From Epiperipatus broadwayi (taxonomy: Eukaryota; Onychophora; Udeonychophora; Euonychophora; Peripatidae), in assembly GCA_028023455.1 (NCBI GenBank), contig JAQFVV010000012.1, positions 13,904,364 through 13,968,363 on the forward strand: DNA of 64,000 nt. Reading direction: 5' to 3'. Of the stretch, positions 13,665 through 25,370 are shown piece after piece. The translations under genes were made by a program, and so were the position numbers. Each line of letters starts with the position of its first letter. Position 1 is the stretch's first letter. Under the pieces are notes generated by a model that saw only the letters and a program-made list of their open reading frames with translations, did no database searches and was not told the DNA's origin.

Positions 13665-15050
13665 CTGTACCCGTAGTTTTGCTCATGTTATTAGATTAAA
13701 AGAAAGTAATGTGGTTGACAAAATATATTTAAATAATATTTATATGAAATAATAATACGTGAGAGATATCAACAGCAAGTAAAAATAACTATTGTAAAGC
13801 ATTTTTATAAAAATGTTGCAGGTCATTTTTAATTGCTGTTGATAACTCATGTATTATTATTTCTTGGAAATATTTTTTTAATATATTTTAATTCTCAACT
13901 ACATTACATTATTTTATTTTACTAATAAGAGCAAAGCTAACTCATGGCTTTTCATGCATTAGTAGAATAATTATAAAAATAAAAGAATATAATGCAATTG
14001 ATTATTAAAATATATTTCTAATTTATATATATATAAATATAAAAGTTATATTTTGAGCAGTAGAAATTTTCTAATGTTTTATTATCTAAATTCCATTTTT
14101 AGTTTTTGATGCATTGAATTCCAAATAAAAATTTCCCTCACTAATTTTCTCCATATCTCTATCAGTCTCATAGCAGTTATTAGAAAGTTTGATAATTAAA
14201 ATATATTTATATATTCCACGTTCAAACTCTGGGCTATACCTTGCATTAGTAGAAAGTTTGATAATTTGAATATATTTATGTATTCCATTTTCAGTTTTTG
14301 TTGTATTTAATACCAAATGAAATTTTTACTTGCTAATTTTCTATTTTTCTAACTGGCCCTTTGTGTTAGTAGAAAATTTGATAATTAAAATATGTTTATG
14401 TAATATTTACATGAAATATTATAAAAAGCAGTATTATTGAAATTTTCACTTTTATTAAACACAATTAATAATTTTAAAATAAATTGTTTTATATTTCTCA
14501 TGAGATAATTTTTAAAGTGATTATAAAATTTAACATTGTTGTAATATATGCAAGGGAGAAATTAAGTACATGATCCAAACGAACTCTAAATAATTTAAAA
14601 TATATTTAGTCAATAAAATTTTATATGGATTTCTCTATACAGGCCACAATATCTTACTTTATTGCATAAGAATATACTTAAAAGAAAATGGTAAAAGTTT
14701 ATCAAATTCATTTTTTCTCTTGCTGTACCCATGGTATTTTAATATTTATTTTTTCATGTATTAAATATTTTTAAATTGACATCCTAAAAGCTTATCAATT
14801 TCATAATAAAAGTTTATCAAATTCAGTAGTATTTCTCTTGCTGTACAGTGCCATTTTAAATTTTACTTTAATTAATATGTGTTTAATTAAATATATTTTT
14901 AAACAGAAATCTTAAAAGTTTATCAAAGTTATTATTATAATTAATCTAAATTTCATTATTCAAATGAGAAATTAAATTCATGGTTACAAATGCAATTTAA
15001 TTAATTTAAAATATGTTTACAAAATCAAATTTATCTTGCTTCATCAAAAA
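13665..15050. repeat. Degenerate, irregular repeat cluster
   Basis: Several imperfect units recur here. Phrases like gaaagtttgataatt followed by aaatatatttat appear near 14185, 14250 and 14370. Phrases like cttgctgtacc appear near 13665, 14720 and 14840, and aaagtttatcaaatt near 14690 and 14810. Units are variable in length and strongly diverged, so it is an old repeat cluster rather than a clean satellite. No coding frame is supported. Confidence 0.5.
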
Positions 15051-15819
15051 CTAAACTCTTTGTTTAAAAATTTTTCCAATTCTGTGATCTTTTAATCAAT
15101 GCTGCCCTCTTTTTGGTTTTTTATGATGTCATTCAAAAACAATTATGATATAGATTTTGTATGCATTTTTATATTGCAAATACAATTTTTTTAAAAACAA
15201 TTAAAGCAAAAATTTACATAGTAGTAAAATTTTATGTAAAAAAGAAAGAAAATCAAGCAAGATTTTTTAAGATTGGTGCAAAATTTGTGGAGTTATAAAG
15301 TCATAAACAAACAAACTTTTACATTTATATTGTAGTATAAAAGATAGATATGTCAAAATAAAGCATTGCTTTGTTTTTTTAAGTTACATTTTAATTTAAT
15401 GAGTGAGAAAGAAGTTTGCATGAACTGTAAAAAGAATTGTCTTATATTGAATGAAATATTACCAAAAAGAAAGTCCAAAATGCAATTTGTTGCAAAAGTA
15501 TCAGTAAACAATGAAACATACACTACAATGCATTTCCAAGTCAGTTTCTGACTACAATAGTATCTCCTATTAATAGCTTCTTGCTTAACACCAATTTCCT
15601 CTTTGATTTTTGTTTATTATTTATACCTCTGGAAGTTTTCCAATTTTTATAAAGTTATTGCTTATTGTGTATTGAATACATATTTTTGTGCTAATTCAAT
15701 GATAAAAAGTCATAATGTCTTTTTTTTTTTTTTTTAAATTAAATTACGATAATATTATTTGTTTTAATTTACAATAATTAATATATAATATTTAAATATG
15801 TATACTTTATATCCCTGGA

Positions 15820-16055
15820 GTTTAGAACCCAGATTTTCAAGCTCCCTTCAGCTATCCAAACTATCTCATATAACTAATAAACATGTCCACACACGTGAAA
15901 AAGATAAAGGATCTCCAATATACATATTTCATACTGAAATAGTACTCATCAGTTGGTTCAGATCATCATCTCCCACACACATATATATAATCAGTGCTCA
16001 GTTTATATTAAGATAGGAAATCTTCAAACTTTAATATGCAAAAATTCTAATAAAT
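15820..16055 (-). repeat. SINE-like repeat, family B (minus strand)
   Basis: The reverse complement aligns with 63072-63300. Shared segments include aatcagtgctc followed by ttatattaagatag, ctcccacacatatatat, and gatctccaatatacatat. The copy at 63.1 kb keeps a good A-box-like string (tagcccaacgg); this one is degraded there. The same family therefore occurs at both ends of the window. Confidence 0.6.
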
Positions 16056-16059
16056 TATG

Positions 16060-18039
16060 GTAACTTTATCATTGAAATGTAATAAGTCAGATGCTAACTG
16101 TTTTGTCAAAGGCAACCATAATTAAGCATATTACTATAGACTTTGATTTAATAATAAATTAGAGCATTTTTCACATGGATAAAAAATATTTATTAATTAA
16201 TTCCTTAAATGGAGATGTTTATGGTCTAATATATTTATATAGACAGTAAAGATTGCAACTTGACCACAGATATTGAAATTATTAATACAAAGAAGTTTAA
16301 ATCAACCTCTTAAACAGGTAAATATAACCTGTTCTGAGTACAGACCAATAGCCACTTATAACATTACAAACTGGAATTATAACTTCACTTTTGATGATTT
16401 TACATAATAATCATAGATTAATGATTTTTAAATTGCATGTACAGACTTTATATATAATTAATATGAACTGTAAGTATCTCTTTGATGTTTTTTCGTTTGT
16501 CATTCTTCTTGCAATTTATTTTGATCTTTTTAAATCTAAAGACATGTGTCTCTTTTTGTCATATTCCAGAAATATAAAAATGTGGTTTGTTTTAGCCCTG
16601 ATATAAAAGTGTTTGTGCTAATTAATCCTAGAGTGTAAATTTTCTATGCTCTTCCAGTATACTCAAAAACACAGGTTTTTTCAAAATATTTGAATAATCC
16701 AGCATTGATAGATTATCTTTAGGGTTATTAAGAAAGCGGTTCAGACTTAGAGCTTTTGCAATCTATTCTAATGTCATGTAGGAATATCTGTTTGTATCAT
16801 TTATTAATATTAGATATGTAAGGCAGTGATGCACAGTAAGTATTGTCTTGATTTAGTTGTTTAATATAATGCCTAATAAACTTTTCATTGTATTTTCTTA
16901 ACCTATTATATGCTCATCCATGTAAATCTCAATTTTTTTTTATTATTATGTATGGTTATACATTTACAGATTATCATGCTTGTTTATTCATCTGGAACAG
17001 AAGATTTATAGTTAAGTAACCATGCATATTTAATGATTTAATTAACATTTTAGACTGCTTAAACTTTGATTTTTTTTATTTAAGTCATTAAGAATTTGCA
17101 CATTTGTGTATCTTTTATAAATTAAATTAGACTATGTAGTTTTTACAGAAAATAGTTTATTTTTGATGTAAGCTATAATACTATTGATTATACCACTAAT
17201 AGGTATCCCATTGTCAATCTTTATTTATTTCATATAATAATTTTTTTAAAATATGTTTAGTCTACTTTAGAATTAATAATTCATTAATAATTTTAATGGA
17301 TCCCTATCTATCTATTGATTTTTACATCTCCAAAACATCTAAGAAGATATTGTATATTTTTCCATGATTATTTTAGCTTTGTCTTGGTTAATGAAATAAA
17401 ATAAAAAAAATTTCCATTATTTCAAATCCCAGTTCCTTCTTTAGCTTTTTGTCCGATGATTTTAACAGTTTTGTAGAATTAGTTTCAGTGAAATCATATA
17501 TTATAAACTATAATTTTTTTAGATATTGTGGAGATGTATAATTCTATATATAGACAGGAATCTATTTAAATTATTGGTGAATTATCAATTCTAAAGCAGG
17601 TAATAAAGTTAAAAGAAACTTTATTGATTATTTCTTATAGTAGCTAGAATAAGATATAATAGCATTATTTCAAGATGGCATTCTAATATTTGTCTTTCAA
17701 AGAGATATTAAGCACTAAAGTGCATTTAAGGATTTAATTAATAAATATTCTGAAATTTTTGCTTCATGTGAAAAAATATTCATATTAATGCACAAAGTAC
17801 ATTAGCTATAGAAATGATCATCCGTGCACATAGCCATAGTAAAAAAACATTGAAATTTAAGATAATCTATATGAAATAGTATATAATGAATTTGTTACAA
17901 GTATATACATTGAAGAGTTTAACAAACATTATTTAAAAATAAACAAGGGTAAAAGTAATACTTATAAGATATTATTGCCCTATATATCTAATATTAATAA
18001 GTCAGTCAAAAAGATAAGCCAAAATTAAATTAATGTCAT
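16060..18039. other. Intronic AT-rich DNA, weakly repetitive
   Basis: No gene is recognised. About 16460-16600 on the + strand shows weak similarity, at DNA and conceptual translation level, to the reverse complement of about 18925-19090, so both may be copies of a small unknown repeat. The rest is A/T-rich with no structure I can support. Confidence 0.4.
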
Positions 18040-18707
18040 TGTAGTGTTTTGTAAAATGGCAGACATGTTTGTGCACTCCAGAAAAAACTAGAATTTATTC
18101 GTAAGGCTGTTTTTAGATCGCGCTCTGATAGCTGAGGAATTTAATTAGTGCGTTGACGTAATGGCGATCGACAATTCCTAGAAATATTTGCTAATTACAA
18201 ATGTTTCTAGATAAGAGACATTACCTTATTGGTCAGTGCATTGATTGATCATTGCAGTTGTCAGAAAGCGATAAGAAGACTGGGTAACATCTAGAGTGTA
18301 ACATAGAGAGCAGTATTGAGTAAGCAGTATTTAAGTAGAGATATCTCGCATCAGTGCTGGCGGTTAATGATCAGCGCCCAGTGGAAATGTAGTTCACGGG
18401 TGTAGCTGAAAGAGACCGCAGTGGAGATATTGAGAGCATTCGTTGGAGAGCTTCGTTGCAGACCAATTCGTTGGAGAGCTTCGTTGCAGACCAATTCGTT
18501 TGGAGAGCATTCGTTGCAGACCAATTCAGCGGAGAGATTGCAGACCAATTCATTGGAGAGCTTCGTTGAAGAGCATTCATTGCAGACCAATTCGTTGGAG
18601 AGCTTCGTTGCAGACCGATTCATTGGAGAGCACTTGTTGAAAAAGAACAGCGTGGGAATTGTATAACGTTATTTGCTGACCGCACAGTATGACTTGCAGT
18701 TATAACA
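18040..18707 (+). repeat. LTR of an otherwise lost retrotransposon
   Basis: A GC-richer block in AT-rich surroundings. It starts tgtagtgttttgtaaaatgg and ends cttgcagttataaca, giving TGT...ACA ends. It is followed at once by ttggcacagttgtaagtgcg, which fits the position and TGG start of a primer-binding site. A TATA-like string (gtatttaagtag, near 18330) lies mid-block, as expected of an LTR promoter. A 28-bp minisatellite occupies 18439-18638. No internal coding region or second LTR follows, so this is a truncated element. Exact ends are inferred. Confidence 0.55.
18439..18638 (+). repeat. 28-bp minisatellite inside the LTR
   Basis: Imperfect tandem repeats with a unit built from ttcgttggagagc plus ttcgttgcagaccaa. 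About seven full or partial units are present, some shortened (for example agcggagagattgcagaccaa). The array stays open in several frames on both strands because the unit lacks stops; those frames are not genes. Confidence 0.85.
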
Positions 18708-18708
18708 T

Positions 18709-18728
18709 TGGCACAGTTGTAAGTGCGG
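18709..18728 (+). promoter_or_regulatory. Candidate primer-binding site after the LTR
   Basis: The string tggcacagttgtaagtgcgg begins two bases after the LTR end. Its position and TGG start fit tRNA primer binding. I have not assigned the tRNA. Confidence 0.35.
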
Positions 18729-19120
18729 ATATAACAGTCATTTTAAAAACCTCTTTAAGCTTGAATTGCACAATAAGACTATAGATTCCCTATCAATAGT
18801 TGATTGTTCAAATGTTTAGGAAAGGAGGGTGTTTTGAAAACGTTAAGAAGGTTATAGTAAATTTAGATTTTAGAATTAATCAGCATAACAACCTTTATAA
18901 CGGAACTACACAGCCTCACATTATACTTCCATATTTTGAAACATGAGATGGTGAGGAAGCATGGCTTTTGATGTGAAATGGGTAAAATAATTAGCAAGGA
19001 GAAAAGTGACGAAAAAAAGATCAAAAAGTGTTGTTCTTTGTGTATTCAAAAAGTGCAATGAATCAGCACTGTAAACAGCATTGAAATTAAAATTGTGGAA
19101 TTTGAATATTAATTCCATAT

Positions 19121-21233
19121 TGTAACAGTAGCCAGATTTAAACTCTGTTACAATAATTTAATAATGTCCACCAACTGCCCTGGATGAGTGTGTGCTCAAT
19201 ATAGGCCCAGATTGCATAAGTTTGTTTTTAATTTATTTGATTATCACATATAATGAATCATATATATAGAAAGAAATAGATTTTTAAAGAAAGAAAAAAA
19301 ATGAAAGAGAAAGCAAAGAAAAAGAAAATTAATTAACAGAAACAGTTATACGTTAATGTATCATTTTTTTTTTATTTATTAAATGTACATTTCTTTTGGT
19401 TTTATAATCAGATATCTTGTTTTAGTGATGGAACAAAAGTCTTTCTGCCACAAATTCCATGAGGTGATTCTTTGTTATTTATGATGGCTATTTGACCCAT
19501 CAAATTCCAGGAAAGGTTGTCGTTTAATGTACTTTGGACAAAGAGAGATGATCTGGTCAGGCAAAAATGTAAAAGATTAGATCAGTGGGCAAATAAGATG
19601 ATAAAAGCAGTCCTAGGTAATTAATAAAATATATGAAGGCTGATAAAAGAAAAAAGAAGATTGGAAAGAAAATACTTTTTTTATTAAGTTGAATCCGTAG
19701 GAAAGAGGACACTATTTTTTTTTGGTGCTCTGATCTTACGGTCTTCGACTGGACAGTCTAAGTTTGTGGATTAGCCGAATTGCTGAGGATAATGTCTTTA
19801 GAATCAAACTTACTAAAAATGTTTAAAACCTTAACTATGGGTAGAAGCCATATGCCTGTAGGGCTATCACCTTATGCTCCTAGTAACTAGCTGTACCTGT
19901 TGCCTGCTTATCTAGACCATGACCTTTGCAGATACCATGGATTACCTCATGGAGTAGCGCTAAGAAGTAAGAAAAGACAGTTGATCTCATATGTTTATTA
20001 AATTTCAAACAAGATCTTCATCACTGACTGCCGCCATTAGTATTTGTTCCTATACTAAAACTTCGACAGAAACCATTCATTTCGGACTCTTTCTAAGAGC
20101 GCATATTTATATTACTCCAACTATGGAAGAATACCTTTCCTAAAATAAATGCCTTGGGAAACGTAAGCTTACATGTAAGAAATTAAAACATCTGTAAACC
20201 CTGGGTAAAAAAGGTAAATTTGACTTTTATAATTGAACTTATAATAACATGTAATTCCCTTCAAAGTTTGCTTATTCATTATTAAGATAAAAAAATGATG
20301 TGTGTCATATAACCACATTTTTTTTTGTTGTTTTCTGTTGTATTTAATCTATTTTATGTATTTTTTTTAAAATTTATTATTGTTGATATATAAATTTTAA
20401 TAAATCCTCTCATTGATAATAAAAGAATATAAAAGTGTGTTCTTACTTATGAACAGTAATTATTTGCCATAATATTGAAGAGTTGATTTATTATTTGTAT
20501 TCTCCTGTTTTTTAATTTTTTATCATTATATCTCACAAAGTTCACCATGCCCAGTTTATATGAGTACATACCTCAATCTAGTATATTTTAAATCCCAACC
20601 TTAAGTCCAGCAAGTAAATTGTTGCATAGAACAGATTTGAGTAGCAACTTAGGAAGGTCAAGGTGGTTAATCTAAATTATTTGCGAACTATTCTTGAAAG
20701 CACAGGTGGTTTGAAAGAAACAATATAACGAAACAAAGTTACCGTACATTCTCAAACACCTTCGTTCATCCATTAGGGCTTCCCTTCCATCCTTAAGATT
20801 GAGCTAGCTAGGGTGGGCATCTGATTAAGCATGGTTTACAATCCAATAGTAATTCGGTAAAGTGTATAATTCTTACTGCAATAGTGCGATTGGTGCTTGA
20901 GGTCAGCTTTCGCCTGATGCTCATAAAAAAGCTTTTATAGCAATCATCTTCTAGTAATAATGACCAAAATAGGAAATATATAACTCTAAATGTCACATAA
21001 TATACTTATATGTAATGTACAAGGTTATCTCATAAAATTCCCGAATAGGATCAGTTCATACCATTATTTGGTAAGGTAGATAATATTCAGGCTTTATCTA
21101 CAGGTGTTATGATGACATAAATAGCCATAGTTATACTTTATCTTTTTGGCATAATACACGCTTCCATTAATTTATAGATTTATATACATCATTTTCCGAA
21201 ATATCAAAACGATGCCCAGGTTTGCCTGTTAAA
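19121..21233 (+). repeat. 5' LTR of the gypsy element (2113 bp)
   Basis: Aligns along its length with 25371-27761. Shared landmarks include the tgtaacag start, gtgtgtgctcaatat, the segment around cattaaattccag-like cccatcaaattccagg, tctgatcttacggtcttcga, and the terminal ccaggtttgcctgttaaa. No gene is present. An LTR of over 2 kb is long for this group. Confidence 0.9.
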
Positions 21234-21589
21234 AGGGCTTCCCAACGAATGGGGCTGCGAAAGTAGAATGGCAAGTTTAAAGAAAAGAAATTTTTTGTTG
21301 TTGTGTTAGAGAGTAAAGCACTAAATAAAGGAGAAAATAGGGGATAGTGTTAAATATATGACAATAGGGCAAAGTGACGACAGCAGGGTACTTGATAGAC
21401 TGGGGTGGCAAGCCTGTTACGTTTATTATATGAAAATAAAAGGGAACGATAGATTTTGTTATTATTGTACTGTATTAGAAATAACAAGTTCATTCATTTT
21501 TTATATATATAAACCAGAAAACTCAATTTCGAATTGTGATAAAAGTGGAAATAAAATACAGTAATATAAAGAAAGGAAGACAGGCATGA

Positions 21590-21859
21590 TTGGAGATCAT
21601 TATGGAAAGATTGCAGGAGATAGAGGTGGTGAAAGTAAAGGTATTTAGGGGGCAAAAAGAGGAGATGCCAATAAAAGATATCAATAGTCTACAAAGATAT
21701 TTTAGTAGATACTGGGTACTGGAAGAAGGCAAAATAATCATAGCATATATTCACCTTCAAGGGTATGCCAAAACATGGTGGGACTCGATCTTACATCCAC
21801 CCCAAACATTTCAAGAGTATAAAACCACCTTGAAGAGGATGTTTGGGACAGAGGAATGA
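21590..21859 (+). pseudogene. gypsy gag fragment
   Basis: A 90-codon frame with a capsid-like pattern: F-R-G near the start, then L-Q-R-Y-F, and A-K-T-W-W-D followed by F-Q-E-Y-K-T-T-L-K-R-M-F. The tandem Trp segment is typical of Ty3/gypsy capsid. The frame ends early and I see no CCHC zinc knuckle downstream, so gag is truncated or frameshifted. It begins about 360 bp after the 5' LTR. Confidence 0.7.
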
Positions 21860-21985
21860 CAGGAGAATATCAAATTGCAGATAATAAACCAGAAGTTTCC
21901 AGTGAACTGCAAGGAAAGTTATGCACAATCTTTCAGGTGACAAGTAGCCGTGTAAATTATCCGAAAATCAGATTGTAAGAATGGT

Positions 21986-22530
21986 ATGCGGAAATTTATC
22001 ATGGGAAATAAGATGCCTAGTGGGGGTAAGGGTAGTAGATCAGCCAGGGAAACTGATAAAATATTGAGTCAGATTGATATAGGTAAGCAAATGCAATGGG
22101 TTGAAGACAGGAAATTCATAAGTATATATCAATCAGGTATATCAGAAGAAAAGGGAGGAGAGTTGGTACACCAGGATAAAGGGAAGCACGTAGGGAATTT
22201 AGTATGCTCATGTGAAGACAGGGTTCCATGCTATGCCCAACAGGCTTGCACAAAGATTCGTATACTAAAGAATAGAAGTAGAAACTCAGACTCGGGCAGT
22301 CAAATTTCCATCATATCGGGAACATTATCATAGTGAGGGAACAATCTTGCATACAAACTCGTCCATTGAAGTCTATACAGGTAACAATGGCAAACAATCG
22401 GAGGCCTAAGGTAGAACCCAAGCAAATATGGGTTGACCTACAGATTAATGGAAACCTTTCCTTTACATATTCCTCATTATGAAGGATCTGATACAGGAGG
22501 CCATATTAGGGTCAGATTTTTTTGTATAAA
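21986..22530 (+). pseudogene. gypsy protease region
   Basis: In the frame 21986-22333 the motif D-S-G-S-Q-I-S-I-I-S (from 22289) matches the retropepsin active site D-T/S-G-x. After a stop, another frame has A-I-L-G-S-D-F-F near 22510, the usual distal aspartic-protease motif. The region is broken by at least one frameshift between them. It sits between gag and RT, as expected. Confidence 0.7.
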
Positions 22531-22889
22531 TACAAGTGTGTCCTAGATTATGAAGGGGAAAGAGTCACATATCTAGGAGAGACAATTAAATTCTTAGTGC
22601 CCGACCTATACAATTCAATAGGGGACATACATGTCAAGGAAGAGCCAATGGACAGTGTTATAACGTAAAAGAGTAAGCAGGCAAATATGGCCCTTGAAAA
22701 TTGGGGGAATGTGTCATGCAGAAAATATTGAAAAAGTGTAGTCACATTTTTTCAGATGTACCAGTATAATTCAGGGTTTAAACAAAGAATTAAGGTAAAC
22801 CAAGACCAGCCTTTCCAGTCTAGGTTGTGCCCAATTCCTCATCAATACAGGGATGACGAAGTTAAGAAACAAATGGAACAAATGGTGTA

Positions 22890-23661
22890 ATGGGAATTAT
22901 TTCAAAGTGTTCTTTCCTATGTTGCAACCCACTAGTCGTCATGAAGAAGAAAGACAGGTCAGTCAGGTTATGTCTCGGTGCACGGCAACTTAATAGAATA
23001 ACAATCCCAGATTGTAACATTCCATCGCCTATGCAGAGATTGTTAGGAAGGTTTAAAGGGAAGAGAATATTTTCTACTTTCAATTTAACAGTCAGTTACT
23101 GGAAAATCCAACTTCGTTCTGAAGACCGAAAATACACCGCCTTTAGATATGAGGCTTACTCATCAATTTAACTGAATGCCATTCAGCTCAATAAACAGCA
23201 GGTTGGGGGGTTGTTGAGATGCCTGGATCGAGTGTTATCAGAAGAGGTCAAAGAGTTGTCCAATGTATGTAGATGATGTGTTAGTGGTACATCAACCATC
23301 GAGGAGCACATTCAAGGACATGGAACCTTTTCAGAGAATGCCTGAAGAAGGGTATTAAAGTCAATTAAAAAAAAGTATGTTATGTAAGGAGGTGACATTC
23401 TTGGGACATGTAGTGGGCACCCAAGGGATAAAACCTCATTTGGACAAGGTCTTAGCTATTAGAGAGTTCTCTAAACCCCGGAAACAAATCCGATCATTCC
23501 TGGGCCTATGCAATTTTTACAATAGGTTTTACGAGGGTTTTGTGGAACAGATGGAACCTTTGGTAAGGCTGATAAGGAAGGATGTTTCATGGAAATGGAC
23601 TCAGGAACAAGAGCAAACCTTTGAGGATATAAAAGGAGGGTTTCGAAGCAGGTTGTGTTAG
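22890..23661 (+). pseudogene. gypsy reverse transcriptase, frameshifted
   Basis: Three pieces give the RT order. Frame 22890-23171 has M-K-K-K-D-R-S-V-R-L-C, L-N-R-I-T-I-P-D and F-S-T-F-N-L. The catalytic Asp of the usual D-L motif is Asn here. The box Y-V-D-D-V-L-V-V is at 23266-23289. Frame 23377-23661 has V-T-F-L-G-H-V-V, then G-I-K-P-H, and F-L-G-L-C-N-F-Y-N-R-F, the connection/thumb. Frame changes separate the pieces. The YVDD box is intact but motif A is mutated, so the enzyme is dead. Confidence 0.88.
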
Positions 23662-23664
23662 CAT

Positions 23665-23930
23665 TCCCAGAAGTTTATTGTACAAACGGATAGTAGTGGG
23701 TACAGGTTGGGGGCACACTATCTCAGGTACAAGATGATGATCAGGTGGAGATATTGAATTTCATAAGCTGATTGCTTAGGGGACCTGAACTCCATTTTAC
23801 CACTACAGAAAAGAAAGCCTTAGTGATTGTTTGGGCATTCCAGAAATTTAGGAGACTCCTATTAAAATCAGAAGTGTAGTCATTATGGACCATGAAAGCT
23901 TGGAGTTTTTGAACCATAGCTATTTGACCA
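23665..23930 (+). pseudogene. gypsy RNase H remnant
   Basis: Follows the RT thumb. It shows T-D-S-S-G (around 23687), corresponding to the first RNase H Asp, then E-L-H-F-T-T-T-E-K-K-A-L-V-I-V-W-A-F-Q-K-F-R-R-L, the conserved E-K-E-A-L helix of gypsy RNase H. Stops and a frame change interrupt it. Confidence 0.75.
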
Positions 23931-24339
23931 ACAGTTGGTTGATCCACTGAAGTTTATATCTACTGGAATATAATTATGCCATAAGGTATTGCAAAGGATC
24001 AGAGAATGTTGGGCCTGACATCTTTAAGTCATAACCCCACATGCTCCCAACCTCACCACTTAAATGGAGAGAACCTGTATAATTCTAGTATAAGACCTAA
24101 GGATATATGAAGAAGTGGAAGAAGACCTGGCCTAACTGTCACATCGCCAACAGGTGGACAGATAACTAAAGGCATTAATTGAGCAGCTGGAAGAAAAAAG
24201 GAAGACGGACCTAGGATGGGTGGAAAATAAGGCAGGATTTTACTGAATGAGATAGTCGGTATTACCAAATAAAATTCATGAGGACCAATAGAAGTGAAAG
24301 CCCGTCCTACCGCGTTAGATGAGAAACTAGGTCATCACT

Positions 24340-25060
24340 CATATACATCAACTCTATGGTCATTATGGAACACCCAAAACTGAGCACTTGCTCCAGGACT
24401 GTTTTTATTGGCCCGGCATGCACACTAAAATTAAGGCAGTTATAGGCAAATGTGAGGTATGTCAAAAAGTGAAGCCATCCAATAAAAACGCCTATGACCT
24501 CTATGATTTCAACGAGACTCTGGGAGATGATGGCCATGGATTACTATGGTCCATTGCCAGTCTTTAACAAAAAGAAATATCTCATCATGATATACCCTAT
24601 TTTCTAAATTTGTGGCCACATACCCGATACCCCAAGCTAATGCAAGGAACACCATAAGGGTGCTGTAAAGGGACCATTTTTCAGCTGTGGGCAAATTAAG
24701 TTTTACTCTCAGACCATGGTACTCTCTGTACATTGGAGGAATGTTTGTAGGTGGCTACAATGATAAAAGATCAAGCATATATTGATGTCTATCTGTGACC
24801 CTCAATCAAACCTGTATGAAAGAGTCATGCGGGAATTGGGGTGACTATTCAGAATGTATCTTCTGACGAACCATTGGGGTTGGGTTAAACAAATACCGCA
24901 GATAGTAAAATATATTAATCGGTCTATTAATGAGTCAATGGGGTTTGCTCTGATCTGGTTGCACTTAGGAAAACATGTCCCTAAATTGATGAAAACGTCT
25001 GCCAGGAATGGAAGAGTTTCTGATAGATGTAGATGCGGATATAGCTTGAGCTTGTCAAAC
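24340..25060 (+). pseudogene. gypsy integrase remnant
   Basis: The N-terminal zinc-binding domain is clear: two His at 24346 and 24361 and two Cys at 24451 and 24460 in one frame give HX4HX29CX2C, with F-Y-W-P-G-M between. The core start follows after a frame change (M-A-M-D-Y-Y-G-P-L-P near 24536). Further pieces are F-S-K-F-V-A-T-Y near 24602, and a frame from 24854 with N-R-S-I-N-E-S-M-G-F-A and L-G-K-H-V-P. Multiple frameshifts make it non-functional. Confidence 0.85.
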
Positions 25061-25370
25061 CCTTATAAAAAGGTATCAGAAAAAGAATAAGAGGTCAATG
25101 GGTACCCGATACTGATTCCAAGTAGGGGTCAAAGAGATGGTAAAAATCAGTAGTGACCCTGGGAAATTCATCTGCCGAAAATTCTGTAATTTGTGATAAG
25201 GACCCTTTTTCTATTGTATGGCACTAGGGCAACAATGCATTCTGAGTAGACACCAGGCTGGAGATTAGAGGGTCTTATAATGCTAGGCTTTAAAACTCGT
25301 GCCATAGAGGGGAAATATCTGAGCTTTCAAAATAAGCACCTCATTTTGAAGTCTTTCCAACAGGGGATAT

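Noticed and set aside
18351-18666. Overlapping open frames on both strands over the 28-bp repeat
   Set aside because: They exist only because the repeat unit lacks stops; the same peptide repeats in every frame and there is no start or splice context. Treated as minisatellite.
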